Positions 52,114 through 61,685 are shown, numbered from the stretch's first letter. The stretch is DNA of 64,000 nt from DUML01 sp050949905 (GCA_050949905.1 JBMNGP010000014.1:48648-112647), one strand, 5' to 3'. The notes: a model not told the origin generated them from the sequence alone. Translations and numbers: made by a program.

Positions 52114-53115
52114 TTAGGAAAAAAGGGATAAGCAGAAATAAGTTAAGGCACTGACCGTGGCCGTGCAAGGAATGGTCAAAACCCAAGCGGTCAGCATTTG
52201 CTGGGCAACACCCCAGCGGACGGCGGAAATGCGCTTGGCTGAACCGACCCCCATAATAGAGCCGGAGACCACATGTGTTGTACTGACCGGGAGGTGTAAA
52301 CCCGGGAAAGCAGTGGCCACCCAAATGACAAGGGAAGAAGATAAGTCGGCGGCAAAACCGTTAATCGGTTCGATTTTGAAAATCTTTCCGCCTAAGGTAT
52401 GGATTATCCTCCAGCCCCCGGCCGCTGTGCCTGCCGCAATAGCCAAAGCACAGGAGATTTTGACCCAGAGGGCTACGTCCATAGTAGACTGCATACCGGC
52501 GGCTACCAGAGCCAAAGTAATGATGCCCATGGACTTTTGTGCATCGTTGGAGCCGTGATTAAAAGCCAGGAAGGCTGCGGAGAGAATTTGCAGGCGGCGG
52601 AAGCGGTGATTGACTTTGCTGGGGGCTTTGTCTTTAAAGATCCAATAGAGAATAGTCATCGTGCTGAAACCTAAGCCCATGCCGATTATGGGAGATAATA
52701 TCAAAGCCATAATTATTTTTTGAACCCCGGCTGCCTGGAGAATACCCACACCCGCCTTGGCTACCCCTGCACCTATGATGCCGCCGATAATGGCGTGGGA
52801 AGAACTGCTGGGAATACCGAAATACCAGGTAAGCAAATTCCAGAAAATAGCGCCGATTAAAGCGGCTATCATAACTGGAGTGGTTACTTCATCGGCGTAA
52901 ACAATATCTTTGGCAATAGTCTTGGCCACACCCGTACTATAAAGAGCCCCCACAAAATTAAGTATTGCTACCATGGTGACGGCTACGCGGGGGGACATAG
53001 CTCTGGTGGAGACGGAAGTGGCTATGGCGTTGGCAGTATCATGAAACCCATTTATATAATCAAAAGCCAAAGCTAGGATTACCACCAAAGACAAAGCTAG
53101 ATAAATACTAGGCAT
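52114..53115 (-). CDS. pit: PiT-family inorganic phosphate transporter
   Basis: 333 aa with about ten membrane helices. Both PiT signature repeats are present: DYINGFHDTANAIATSV near the N-terminus and AFNHGSNDAQKSMGII in the second half. GIPSSSSHAIIGGIIGAG and LPVSTTHVVSGSIMGVG are the paired re-entrant motifs. It imports phosphate, usually as a metal-phosphate complex driven by the proton gradient. The start overlaps the end of the DUF47 gene by eight bases, so they form one operon. Confidence 0.95.
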   Translation of the reverse strand: MPSIYLALSLVVILALAFDYINGFHDTANAIATSVSTRAMSPRVAVTMVAILNFVGALYSTGVAKTIAKDIVYADEVTTPVMIAALIGAIFWNLLTWYFGIPSSSSHAIIGGIIGAGVAKAGVGILQAAGVQKIIMALILSPIIGMGLGFSTMTILYWIFKDKAPSKVNHRFRRLQILSAAFLAFNHGSNDAQKSMGIITLALVAAGMQSTMDVALWVKISCALAIAAGTAAGGWRIIHTLGGKIFKIEPINGFAADLSSSLVIWVATAFPGLHLPVSTTHVVSGSIMGVGSAKRISAVRWGVAQQMLTAWVLTIPCTATVSALTYFCLSLFS

Positions 53116-53734
53116 ATTTTAGTACTACTCCCTTTATTAGATTGCTTAAATCTTCACACCTATCTAAAGCATCTTCCAAGTGTTCCAAGACTTCTTTCCA
53201 TTTAATGATTTCAATGGGATCGGTTTCTTCCTCAAATAACCTGCCTACTGCCAGGCGATAGAGCCGGTCTCCCTCACTTTCCAGACGGCTTAATTCCACA
53301 GTATTTTGCAGGATATCGTCAATTTTATTGCGGACATCGGAAAGATAATCAAAGGACACTTTTATGATTTTGACACAATCGTGCATTAAACTTACCAGTT
53401 CTTGAACACCATAAATAGGCTGAGTAGCTTTATACATCAGCATTCTTTCCAAAGCACCCTGGATGAAATCAACGATGTCATCCAAGGTCGTAGCCAGGGA
53501 ATAAATATCTTCCCTATCCATTGGTGTAACCAAGGTTTTATGTAATTTTTCAATGATGGTCTTGGTTATATCATCTGCTTTATGTTCAATTTCATTAAGC
53601 TCCTGCATTTTATCCCGGAAAGATGCAGGATTATTGACTGCATAGACGAGACAGGCCGAGCTTTCCAAGATAAGCTCTGCACATTCTTTCAGCAAATCGT
53701 AAAAATTGCTTTGTTTTGATTTAAAATGCAGCAT
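53108..53734 (-). CDS. DUF47 PhoU-like accessory protein of Pit
   Basis: 208 aa from ATG 53734 (MLHFKSKQSNF), which follows GGGGGAACTACTC; the frame is open to 53764. It is all-helical, with ELNEIEHKADDITKTI and LEHLEDALDRCEDLSNLI typical of DUF47/PhoU-like proteins that bind metal through conserved E/D residues. Proteins of this type are regularly encoded before pit and regulate the transporter. First gene of the two-gene operon. Confidence 0.92.
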   Translation of the reverse strand: MLHFKSKQSNFYDLLKECAELILESSACLVYAVNNPASFRDKMQELNEIEHKADDITKTIIEKLHKTLVTPMDREDIYSLATTLDDIVDFIQGALERMLMYKATQPIYGVQELVSLMHDCVKIIKVSFDYLSDVRNKIDDILQNTVELSRLESEGDRLYRLAVGRLFEEETDPIEIIKWKEVLEHLEDALDRCEDLSNLIKGVVLKYA

Positions 53735-53764
53735 GAGTAGTTCCCCCGTTTTCTTATTAATCAA

Positions 53765-54150
53765 ATATTTTCCCGTGTATTTTGCGGTGCTTTTGACGGT
53801 TACATTTTAGCATATTTTTTAGTTATTATGTAAATGAATAAATGCATTAAATACCAAATTATAAATTTAAGAAAATTCTAAGAATTTATTAATACAAAAA
53901 TAACTATCATGTTAGCCTGTTGTTAATATCTATCTACTACTATTGGGGATAGATATATTTTTTATGGAAAGAGGTGAAATCAATAGCAAATTTATTTTCT
54001 TATAGGATAATATTATGCTAAGAAGGAGGTCGTCTCATTATCGGTGTACTATTCGTGAAAAGACCAAAAGAGGAGGGATAGAGAATTAGACGCACATATT
54101 CTTCCAAGAGTTCTTTTTCCGCAAATAAAATCCAACAATATTGCTGTGAA
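53765..54150. other. Intergenic region before the molybdoenzyme operon
   Basis: It holds AT-rich sequence and two good Shine-Dalgarno sites (AAGGAGGTCG at 54024 and AGGAGGGA at 54071) that are not followed by ATG. The second stands 8 bases before an ATT codon (54085) in frame with the chaperone gene. The first precedes a 14-codon frame opening with ATT and ending TAG at about 54080. No full gene is visible. Confidence 0.4.
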
Positions 54151-54828
54151 GTGGGGTATATATACTCGCGCAAGATGATATATGAGTTTCTGGGATTTAT
54201 TTTTTACAATAAATTAGACTCGCAGCATATTAAGGAAAGGGCTTTGATCAGTAGAGTTTTGCGTTTGCTCACCGGGCAGGAAGCCATGAAAATTGTCCCG
54301 GGAATTAGTGAGTTGAAAAAGGCGTTAATCAAATTGAATGATTCGGAAAAATACTGCCTAAGCTTAAGAAAAGACTATCAAGCACTATTTGAAGGTCCTG
54401 GCCAGCTCTTAGCCCCACCGTGGGAGTCAGTTTATTTGAGCGAGGAAAAACTGATGTTTGAGGTTCAGACCTTCGAAGTCAGGCAATTTTATCGTAAACA
54501 CGGGCTGGAAATAGGCAATTTTGGCAAAGAGCCTGATGATCATATAGGATTAGAACTTCAGTTTATGGGAGTATTAGCAGCGAAATCACTTTCTTTCTGG
54601 CAGGAACAGAGAATTGCTGAATTTAAACTGCTGATTGCGGATCAGCAAGTGTTTTTACAAACTCATTTGCTGAAATGGGTGGACCAATTTGCTCAAAAGG
54701 TTCAGAGAGGGTCAACGACTGCCTTTTATAAAGGATTGGCTCTTTTTCTTCCTTGGTATTTGGAAAATGACTTTAACCTTATAAGTTCTTTAACGCTAGA
54801 CGAAGAACAGAAGGAGGTAAATGTATGA
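54151..54828 (+). CDS. TorD/DmsD-family molybdoenzyme chaperone
   Basis: 225 aa from GTG 54151, all-helical, with SRKMIYEFLGFIFYNKLD at the start, the LRKDYQALFEGPGQLLAPPWESVYL block containing the E-x-P-P-W-E-S-V-Y core of the family, and ELQFMGVLA. Such chaperones bind the Tat signal of the catalytic subunit and help insert the molybdenum cofactor. The gene overlaps the catalytic subunit gene by four bases. GTG 54151 lacks a strong ribosome binding site; the frame could begin at ATT 54085 instead. Confidence 0.88.
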   Translation: MGYIYSRKMIYEFLGFIFYNKLDSQHIKERALISRVLRLLTGQEAMKIVPGISELKKALIKLNDSEKYCLSLRKDYQALFEGPGQLLAPPWESVYLSEEKLMFEVQTFEVRQFYRKHGLEIGNFGKEPDDHIGLELQFMGVLAAKSLSFWQEQRIAEFKLLIADQQVFLQTHLLKWVDQFAQKVQRGSTTAFYKGLALFLPWYLENDFNLISSLTLDEEQKEVNV

Positions 54829-57173
54829 GTGCAAAGCTATCACGCCGTTCTTTCTTAAAACTTGGAGCTGGGGTTGTAGCCGGGACTTCGGTACTTGGCT
54901 ATGGGCTTACATCCGGCTTCGGCAGTTCACTTGTACCTGTTAAGGCCGATGACAGCGGCGAAGAAAAAATTGTATCTTTAGCAGGGAGCCATAACTGTGG
55001 AGGACGCTGTGTCGTTAAAGCCCATGTTAAAGATAATATTGTTGTCAGGATAACGAGCGACAACGAAGCCGATGATGATAAGTTTCCCCAACTCCGGGGG
55101 TGTCTGAGATGCCGAAGTTACCGGCAACGTCTTTATCACCCGGATAGATTAAAATATCCTATGAAGCGCGTGGGTAAACGCGGTGAAGGCCAGTTTGAAC
55201 AGATTACCTGGGATGAAGCGACCACTACCATAGCCAATGAATTAAAGCGCATTACTTCCCAATACGGCCCGGAAGCGATTTACTGGCAGAATATGACCGG
55301 GGACAGCGCAATTTTAGCTGAAAGAAACTTTGCCAAAAGGTTATTGGGTTTAAACGGAGGTTACCTTAACCAGTACAACAATTACAGTACGGCCTGTACC
55401 CATGTGGCTACCCCTTATACTTACGGCACTACTTCGACCGGCAATTCTTTTGATAGTTTGCTGTATTCCAAGCTAATAATTCTTTGGGGGCATAACCCGG
55501 CGGAGACAGTCTTTTCCACCAATACCCCCTATATCTTGAAGAAAGCCAGAGATGCCGGAGCTAAAATAATTGTAATTGATCCCCGCTATTCGGATACTGC
55601 GGCACTTTTGGCCGATGAATGGATTCCGATTCTTCCCACTACGGATAATGCTTTAATGGATGCTATGATTTATGTCATGATTACGGAAGGTCTTTATGAT
55701 AAGGAATTTGTAGCTAAATATTGCCTGGGCTTTGATGAAGATCAGATGCCGGAAGGCATTCCTGAAGGCAACTCCCTGAAAAGCTATATCATTGGGGTGA
55801 GTGACGGAGTCCCCAAGACACCTGAATGGGCAGAAAAAATCTGCCGGGTTCCCGCAGGAAAGATCCGGCAGCTGGCCAGGGAATACGCCACGATTAAGCC
55901 GGCAGCCCTTGTTCAGGGATGGGCGCCCCAACGTCACGCTTATGGTGAACAACCGGTTAGAGGGGCGACAGTTTTAGCTTCAATCACAGGCAATGTAGGG
56001 ATCCTGGGAGGCTGGGCTTCCGGTTCTGCTTATTGGGGACGGACCAAAGTTGCCGGCCTGCCGGCTGCCAACCCGGTTAAAACCGCTATTTCCATGTTTA
56101 TGTGGACGGAGGCCATTGAAAGAGGCAAGGAAATGACGGCCAAAGACGGGGTAACTGGAGCAGAGCGCTTAAGCACTGATATTAAGATGATCTTCAATGT
56201 TGCCGGCAATACTTTAATCAATCAGCATTCCGATATTAATAACACGGTCAGAATTCTGCAGGATGAGAGCAAATGTGAGTTCATTCTGGTTGCTGAGCAG
56301 TTCATGACTCCCAGCGCCAAATTTGCCGATATCTTACTGCCCGCAGATATGTATTTTGAAAGAGAAGATATTACTACTCCCTGGATTTTTGGTGATTATG
56401 TCCTCTATCAGGGGAAGGCTGCGGATCCGCCTTTCGAGTGCCGTAACGGCTATGATTGGATGACGGAAGTTGCCGATAAATTAGGGTTTAAAGATAAGTT
56501 TACGGAAGGGAGAACCCGGCAGGATTGGGTGAAGTATATTGTTGAGCAGACCAGGCTTAACCACCCCGAATTCCCAACTTATGAAGAGTTTAAAGAGCGC
56601 GGCGTTTACAAGTGGCGTTTCCCGGAACCCTTGATTGCCTTTAAACAGCAAATCGAAGATCCCGCCAATAATCCTTTCCCGACCCCTTCCGGCAAGATTG
56701 AAATCTTTTCCCAAAGGCTCTATGAAATGAATAACCCGGAAATACCTGCAATCCCGAAATATATTGAAAGCTGGGAAGGCCCTGCTGATCCTTTAAGGGA
56801 GAAATATCCGCTGCAGTGTTTCGGATGGCATTATAAAGCCAGTGCTCATTCCACTTTTCATAATATCAACTGGCTGCAGGAGGCTCAGAAACACTGCCTC
56901 TGGATTAATCCCATGGATGCTGAGGCTCGGGGCATCAAAAACGGGGACAGAGTCAGAGTCTTTAATGAACGCGGAGAAATAGAAATTGAAGCTAGAGTTA
57001 CTGTCAGGATTATGCCGGGAGTGGTAGCGATGCCCGAAGGAGCCTGGTATACACCTGACAGCACCGGCGTAGATAAAGGGGGATGCATCAATACCCTTAC
57101 CAAATATCATCCGACTCCTCTGGCCAAAGGTAACCCTCAGCATACCAATCTTGTGGAAGTTAAGAAGGCGTAG
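54825..57173 (+). CDS. DMSO-reductase-family molybdopterin catalytic subunit
   Basis: 782 aa with a twin-arginine signal (SRRSFLKLGAG), so it is exported folded. FS0 cluster cysteines C58, C62 and C93 are present, but the first ligand position is G54; C96 is an extra cysteine. Molybdopterin-binding blocks follow: RLKYPMKRVGKRGEGQFEQI, ILWGHNPAETVFSTN, VIDPRYSDTA, the late LLPADMYFERED, and C-terminal MDAEARGIKNGDRVRVFNERG. The closest E. coli relative by motif is DmsA. The electron acceptor (DMSO, TMAO, other oxides) cannot be decided. Start ATG follows AGAAGGAGGTAAATGT. Confidence 0.92.
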   Translation: MSAKLSRRSFLKLGAGVVAGTSVLGYGLTSGFGSSLVPVKADDSGEEKIVSLAGSHNCGGRCVVKAHVKDNIVVRITSDNEADDDKFPQLRGCLRCRSYRQRLYHPDRLKYPMKRVGKRGEGQFEQITWDEATTTIANELKRITSQYGPEAIYWQNMTGDSAILAERNFAKRLLGLNGGYLNQYNNYSTACTHVATPYTYGTTSTGNSFDSLLYSKLIILWGHNPAETVFSTNTPYILKKARDAGAKIIVIDPRYSDTAALLADEWIPILPTTDNALMDAMIYVMITEGLYDKEFVAKYCLGFDEDQMPEGIPEGNSLKSYIIGVSDGVPKTPEWAEKICRVPAGKIRQLAREYATIKPAALVQGWAPQRHAYGEQPVRGATVLASITGNVGILGGWASGSAYWGRTKVAGLPAANPVKTAISMFMWTEAIERGKEMTAKDGVTGAERLSTDIKMIFNVAGNTLINQHSDINNTVRILQDESKCEFILVAEQFMTPSAKFADILLPADMYFEREDITTPWIFGDYVLYQGKAADPPFECRNGYDWMTEVADKLGFKDKFTEGRTRQDWVKYIVEQTRLNHPEFPTYEEFKERGVYKWRFPEPLIAFKQQIEDPANNPFPTPSGKIEIFSQRLYEMNNPEIPAIPKYIESWEGPADPLREKYPLQCFGWHYKASAHSTFHNINWLQEAQKHCLWINPMDAEARGIKNGDRVRVFNERGEIEIEARVTVRIMPGVVAMPEGAWYTPDSTGVDKGGCINTLTKYHPTPLAKGNPQHTNLVEVKKA

Positions 57174-57267
57174 GTCTAAAGGGAGCATAAGTGATTAAGC
57201 AGGCTTAAGAGATTAAGGGAACTTAAGATATTAAGTGGGCTGAAGAGATAATAGAAAGGGTGATATT

Positions 57268-57846
57268 ATGAGCAAAAGAATGGGCTTTTATGTTGATGCC
57301 AACAGTTGTCAAGGCTGCAAGACCTGTCAGATAACTTGCAAAGATAAAAATGACCTCAAAATAGGCCAGCTTTTCCGCCAAGTGTTTGAAATGGAAGGCG
57401 GCGGTTATACAATCAGCGGCTATGGGATAATACCGCGCGTCTATGCTTATTACATTTCCATGTCCTGCAATCATTGTGAGGAACCGAAATGCGTAGATGT
57501 CTGCCCGACAGGAGCATCCTATCAGCGAGCTGATGACGGCCTGGTGCTTATTAATGAAGACAGATGTATAGGGTGCCGCTTGTGCGAATGGGCTTGCCCT
57601 TACAAAGCCAGGCAGTTTGACGGCAAGAAAATGACTAAATGCGATGCCTGTCAGGACCTCTTGGCTAAGGGGCAGAATCCTGCTTGTGTTGATGCTTGTC
57701 CTTGCCGTGCTTTGGAATTCGGGCCGCTTGATGAGCTGCAGCTTAAACACCCAGGTATTACACAAGACTTTCAAGGGTTACCTGATTCCAGCCTTACTAA
57801 ACCCACTACTTTGTTCAAAGCACATAAGAATGCCATTCAGTATTAG
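57268..57846 (+). CDS. DmsB-like four-cluster ferredoxin subunit
   Basis: 192 aa with four [4Fe-4S] motifs: CQGCKTCQITCKD, CNHCEEPKCVDVCP, CIGCRLCEWACP and CDACQDLLAKGQNPACVDAC. This is the normal arrangement of DmsB/NrfC/PsrB-type electron-transfer subunits. It would bind to the exported catalytic subunit outside the membrane and connect it to the membrane anchor. ATG follows GAAAGGGTGATATT; the anchor gene follows 16 bases after the stop. Confidence 0.94.
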   Translation: MSKRMGFYVDANSCQGCKTCQITCKDKNDLKIGQLFRQVFEMEGGGYTISGYGIIPRVYAYYISMSCNHCEEPKCVDVCPTGASYQRADDGLVLINEDRCIGCRLCEWACPYKARQFDGKKMTKCDACQDLLAKGQNPACVDACPCRALEFGPLDELQLKHPGITQDFQGLPDSSLTKPTTLFKAHKNAIQY

Positions 57847-57862
57847 AAAAGGAGGTAAGAGC

Positions 57863-58822
57863 ATGGTTACTAACGAATGGGCTTTAATAATATATACCTT
57901 GCTTATCCAGGCTGCCGTCGGTGCCTTTATCATGTCTTTTATCATGAATAGCCGGTTGCAAAGCCAGATTGGAGCTGAGCAAGCTTTAAAACTAACGATC
58001 CCGATTCAATATGCGGCGGGAATCTTAGGTGTGGCAGGTATGGTCGTGTCTTTATTCCACTTAGGAACTCCCTTAAAGGCACCAAATTCAATTCTTAACC
58101 TTGGTTCTTCTTGGTTAAGCCGGGAAATTCTATTTTCGGTAGCTTTTATAATTTTACTTTTGGTTACAGTTCTTTTGGCAAAACGTACCGGGAAGATGTC
58201 CTCAGCTTTAGTTATTGTGACTTCCTTAGTTGGTTTAGCAGATATTTACTGTATGAGCAATATCTATAGTTCCACTCTCATTCCTGCTTGGCAGGGCTTG
58301 CATACTTTTGTAGTATTTTACTCGGCCTGTTTTATACTCGGGAGCCTGGTTGTTATTGGAAGCCTGGCATTTCTGATGAATAAGCAGAAAGTTGCTGCTC
58401 AACACAGCTTGTACAACAGTATACTTGCCCCGATCAGTATAGTGATTTTAGCAGCTATTGCAATCCAAGTGATTATCGTTCCCAACTATTTAGTATCTCT
58501 GGCCGTCTCGGGTAATGCTGGCCAAGCCAGTGCCGAGATGCTTTCGGATCAGTACGGTATGATGATGATAATTCGCTGGCTGCTGACTCTCTGCGGCGGA
58601 CTGCTCTTAGTTTTTGCTGCCTGGAAGCAGCTCCAAGGAGCACAACCGTTTGTCAAGCAACAGGGAGCCAGCGAGGCTGCCGCTGTTAGCGAGACCAAAG
58701 CGGCAGAGGTATTGCCGGCAGGGATTATTTATCTTACCTTTGCCATTATGGCCGTAGGGGAAGTAATCGGGCGTTATCTCTTCTATGCTTCAGGTGTGCA
58801 AATCACTTTAGGTATGTTTTAA
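57863..58822 (+). CDS. DmsC-like membrane anchor subunit
   Basis: About 319 aa with eight hydrophobic helices, matching the DmsC family. NEWALIIYTLLIQAAVGAFI is the first helix, and FHLGTPLKAPNSILNLGSSWLSREI is the characteristic loop block, given here as positions 72-97 in two parts. It oxidises menaquinol and passes electrons to the ferredoxin subunit. The open frame starts far upstream at 57644, but AAAAGGAGGTAAGAGC before ATG 57863 fixes the start. Last gene of the operon. Confidence 0.92.
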   Translation: MVTNEWALIIYTLLIQAAVGAFIMSFIMNSRLQSQIGAEQALKLTIPIQYAAGILGVAGMVVSLFHLGTPLKAPNSILNLGSSWLSREILFSVAFIILLLVTVLLAKRTGKMSSALVIVTSLVGLADIYCMSNIYSSTLIPAWQGLHTFVVFYSACFILGSLVVIGSLAFLMNKQKVAAQHSLYNSILAPISIVILAAIAIQVIIVPNYLVSLAVSGNAGQASAEMLSDQYGMMMIIRWLLTLCGGLLLVFAAWKQLQGAQPFVKQQGASEAAAVSETKAAEVLPAGIIYLTFAIMAVGEVIGRYLFYASGVQITLGMF

Positions 58823-58846
58823 TCCTCCTCCTTCATAGACCCAAGG

Positions 58847-58882
58847 TTAAATCCCGTACTTGGCAAAAAGTACGGGATTTAA
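58847..58882. terminator. Bidirectional hairpin between convergent units
   Basis: TTAAATCCCGTACT and AGTACGGGATTTAA form a perfect 14-bp stem around TGGCAAAA. A/T-rich flanks on both sides allow termination of the dms-like operon and of the two-component operon. Confidence 0.82.
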
Positions 58883-58905
58883 CAGTTTTATATCATTATT
58901 TAATC

Positions 58906-59613
58906 CTAGAAATCAAATTCATTGCAGAATTTATAGCCTACTCCCCACACTGTTAGAATATACTCAGGTCTGGCCGGATCAAATTCTATTTTCTCCCTGA
59001 TCTTTCTGATAAAGACTGTGATCGTCCCTGTATCCTGGAAACAATCTTCACCCCACAGAGTATCAAAAAGCTGTTTGCGAGTGAATACCTGGCCGGGGTT
59101 GTTAGCAAGAAATGAGAGCAGTTCAAATTCTTTGGGCGTCAGCTCTATTTTTTTACCCCTTACCCGCACCTCATGCCGGCGGCAGTTGATTTCCAGACCT
59201 CTGGTATTAATAGTACCCGGAAATTTTTTGTTTTTGGACGGGGTTTCCGCTCTGCGGATTAAGGCTTTGATGCGCAGGGAAAGTTCAATCGGGCTGAAAG
59301 GTTTGGGGATGTAATCATCGGCACCCATATTAAAGCCCACACTTTTATCAACGATATCCCCTTTGGCGGAAAGCATAATAATGGGTACCGAGCTTTCCTG
59401 CCTGATAAGACGGCAGAGCTCAAAGCCGTCAATTCCCGGCAGCATCACATCCAATATTATTAGCTGCGGTTTTTCCTGATGAAACATATCCAATACTTCC
59501 TCGCCATTGGCGGCATAGCAAAAGCCGTAACCGTCTTTTTTTATTATTTGCTCCACTACTTTGCGGATACTGTCTTCATCATCCACCAGCATAATTTTTT
59601 TAGCTTCAGTCAT
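58906..59613 (-). CDS. OmpR-family response regulator
   Basis: About 235 aa. The receiver domain (residues 5-115) has KIMLVDDEDS, the phospho-acceptor in LIILDVMLPG and the lysine in YIPKPF. The C-terminal winged helix (about 135-232) shows LTPKEFELLSFLANNPGQVF and VFIRKIREKIE. ATG 59613 is a normal distance from AAAGGAG; a GTG at 59625 overlaps that site. It is encoded with the haem-motif sensor kinase 48 bases away and next to the molybdoenzyme operon, which is its most obvious target, but no binding site was recognised. Confidence 0.92.
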   Translation of the reverse strand: MTEAKKIMLVDDEDSIRKVVEQIIKKDGYGFCYAANGEEVLDMFHQEKPQLIILDVMLPGIDGFELCRLIRQESSVPIIMLSAKGDIVDKSVGFNMGADDYIPKPFSPIELSLRIKALIRRAETPSKNKKFPGTINTRGLEINCRRHEVRVRGKKIELTPKEFELLSFLANNPGQVFTRKQLFDTLWGEDCFQDTGTITVFIRKIREKIEFDPARPEYILTVWGVGYKFCNEFDF

Positions 59614-59660
59614 TTGATGATTCACTCCTTTCGCTAACCAAACCCGAAAAACCCTTTAAG

Positions 59661-61340
59661 TTACTCCCCCATTACTCCTGGATTAATATCCCCGCAGGGC
59701 AGCCCAACAGTAAATGTGGTTCCTTGATTGACAATACTGTCAACTTTTATCCAGCCATTGTGAAGTTCAATGAACTCCTTGGTGAGAGCCAGACCTAAAC
59801 CGGTACCTCCATACTTGCGGGAAGTGGAAGAATCAGCCTGGGTAAATTTTTCGAAGATAAACTTCAGCTCTTCTTCTTTAATGCCTATCCCGGTATCTTG
59901 AACTTTTAGAAGGGCCAGATTATCCTGAGGGGAATAATCAGCCATAATCTCAACTTGGCCGTTATTAGCTGTGAATTTGAGGGCATTGCCTACCAGATTT
60001 TCCACTACGCTGCGCAGCTTTTCCGGGTCGGCTTTAATGAGCGGGATGCCGGGGGAGATCTTAATTTTCAAACTAATATTTTTTCTTAAGGCCAGAGGCA
60101 TTGCCACCGCTTCAACAGAGGCTATGACATCGGTAAGGTCAACTGTCTCGATTTGCAGGGAGCTTTTGCCGGCTTCTATTTTGGCCATTTCCAAAATATT
60201 ATTGATTAATCCTAAGAGAACATGACTGCTGGTTTTGATTTCTTCCAGATAGTGCTGGGTTTTTTCGGCCCGGGGACCGACTTCGGAAGAGAGAATCTCT
60301 GTAAAAGCTATTACCGAGGTGAGCGGAGTTCTTAACTCATGACTCATTAAGGCCAGAAATTCCGATTTAAATTTATTGGCTTCCTGCAGTTTTTTATTGG
60401 CTTCTTCCAATTCGAACTGGTGTCTTTCCAGAATTTTATTGGCTTTTTGCAATTCCCTTGTCCTGTTTTCAACTTTTTGCTCCAAGTTATTATAGAGATC
60501 GCGCAGCTGGTTGGTCATGTGCTGAAAATGGTTGGCCAGCCTTTTAATTTCTCCCCGGGCTTTTAAATTGGAGAGATTAATGTTGAGATTGCCCCTGCCC
60601 ACTTCGCCGACCGCTCCTTCCAGCTCACCTAAAGAGCGGATCACCAATCTGGTGGCCAAAAAATAAATGATAATAATACAGGCCAGCATTAAAACCAGGA
60701 AAAAGACGGCATTGCTGATAAGGTTGGCCTTGATGTTTTGGATGGATATATCCATCGGCATTGTCAGGCTGATAGCACCGCCTAAACTTCCCAGCTCGTA
60801 GCCTTCTTTCTGATAGCCGGAGATATCATACTCGCCTTGAGGTTCACCGTGGCAGGAGAGACAAGTTTCGTCGATGATTAAAGGAGAAAGATAGCGGAAG
60901 ACTTTATCGCCGTTAACGGTCGTAATTGCCCAGAACTCCTGAAGCTCAGAGTCTGCTTTAAATTTGTTTAAGGCAGCCAATTCAAATTTATCGGGGGCAT
61001 TTAAAGCATTGCGATAGTCAATATTGGTCGGCTTGATGGTATAATCTGTCATCTCGGCAAAAATAACCCCTACCCCCATGGCAACCGTTGAGCAGTTGAG
61101 GTGTTTAAACTCAAAGTTTCCCTGAGCATCGTAATTAATCCTGTCCTGATTAATAATCATAAATTCCCAGACGGCCTTCTGCTGTTGGGTAATCACCTGG
61201 GCTTTTTCCAATAATTCATTTTGCATTTGTTTTTGTTGCTGAGTATAGTCCCACCAAAACTTAAGCCCCATCATTACAAAGATAACAATAATGGTTCCCA
61301 GCATAAAAGTAAAAGTTAGATTGTCTTTGCCGAGCTTCAT
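59661..61340 (-). CDS. Membrane sensor histidine kinase with CxxCH haem-binding sensor
   Basis: About 559 aa from ATG 61340. A membrane helix (about 8-30) is followed by an extracytoplasmic DUF3365/Tll0287-like sensor domain containing a c-type haem motif CLSCH (C160, C163, H164). Then come a second helix, a HAMP domain, a coiled coil, HisKA with SHELRTPLTS and HATPase with IKADPEKLRSVVENLVGNAL, DTGIGI and KYGGTGLGLAL. It probably senses redox state or a gas through haem and phosphorylates the adjacent regulator. The frame extends to 61415, but MKLGKDNLTF is the natural start before the first helix. Confidence 0.9.
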   Translation of the reverse strand: MKLGKDNLTFTFMLGTIIVIFVMMGLKFWWDYTQQQKQMQNELLEKAQVITQQQKAVWEFMIINQDRINYDAQGNFEFKHLNCSTVAMGVGVIFAEMTDYTIKPTNIDYRNALNAPDKFELAALNKFKADSELQEFWAITTVNGDKVFRYLSPLIIDETCLSCHGEPQGEYDISGYQKEGYELGSLGGAISLTMPMDISIQNIKANLISNAVFFLVLMLACIIIIYFLATRLVIRSLGELEGAVGEVGRGNLNINLSNLKARGEIKRLANHFQHMTNQLRDLYNNLEQKVENRTRELQKANKILERHQFELEEANKKLQEANKFKSEFLALMSHELRTPLTSVIAFTEILSSEVGPRAEKTQHYLEEIKTSSHVLLGLINNILEMAKIEAGKSSLQIETVDLTDVIASVEAVAMPLALRKNISLKIKISPGIPLIKADPEKLRSVVENLVGNALKFTANNGQVEIMADYSPQDNLALLKVQDTGIGIKEEELKFIFEKFTQADSSTSRKYGGTGLGLALTKEFIELHNGWIKVDSIVNQGTTFTVGLPCGDINPGVMGE

Positions 61341-61521
61341 GTTAATCACCGCTAACGAACTTAAGCTAAGTGTCAGTAAGCAGAGAACACCTAGAAGGGA
61401 AGGGGGACAAGACACTGTTTCCAGGCTTCACCAAATAATTCCATGTTAAGAGGCGAAAATCCTTCAACAATCTGGGATAAATGGTTAATTATGTTGAAAA
61501 TAATAGGAAAAGATTTACGCC

Positions 61522-61652
61522 AGAATTATTGGAGAGAGACCTTAATAAATATCAAATTAAAATTGAGAAAATCAAAATTAATAAAAGTTCAATAAAAATT
61601 TAATAAAAAAATTTTCGTATTGCCGCTGGAAAGAAAACGCAGGTTATTGTAT
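61522..61652. repeat. 131-bp direct repeat, left copy flanking the IS
   Basis: The sequence from AGAATTATTGGAGAGAGACC to GGTTATTGTAT is identical to 63661-63791. Flanking bases differ on both sides, so it is a target duplication made on insertion. Confidence 0.93.
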
Positions 61653-61685
61653 CCTGACTTTTGCAGCAAATCTACAAAAAAACGG

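Noticed and set aside
57644..57862. N-terminal extension of the DmsC-like frame
   Set aside because: It overlaps the ferredoxin subunit gene out of frame, and AAAAGGAGG before ATG 57863 marks the true start.
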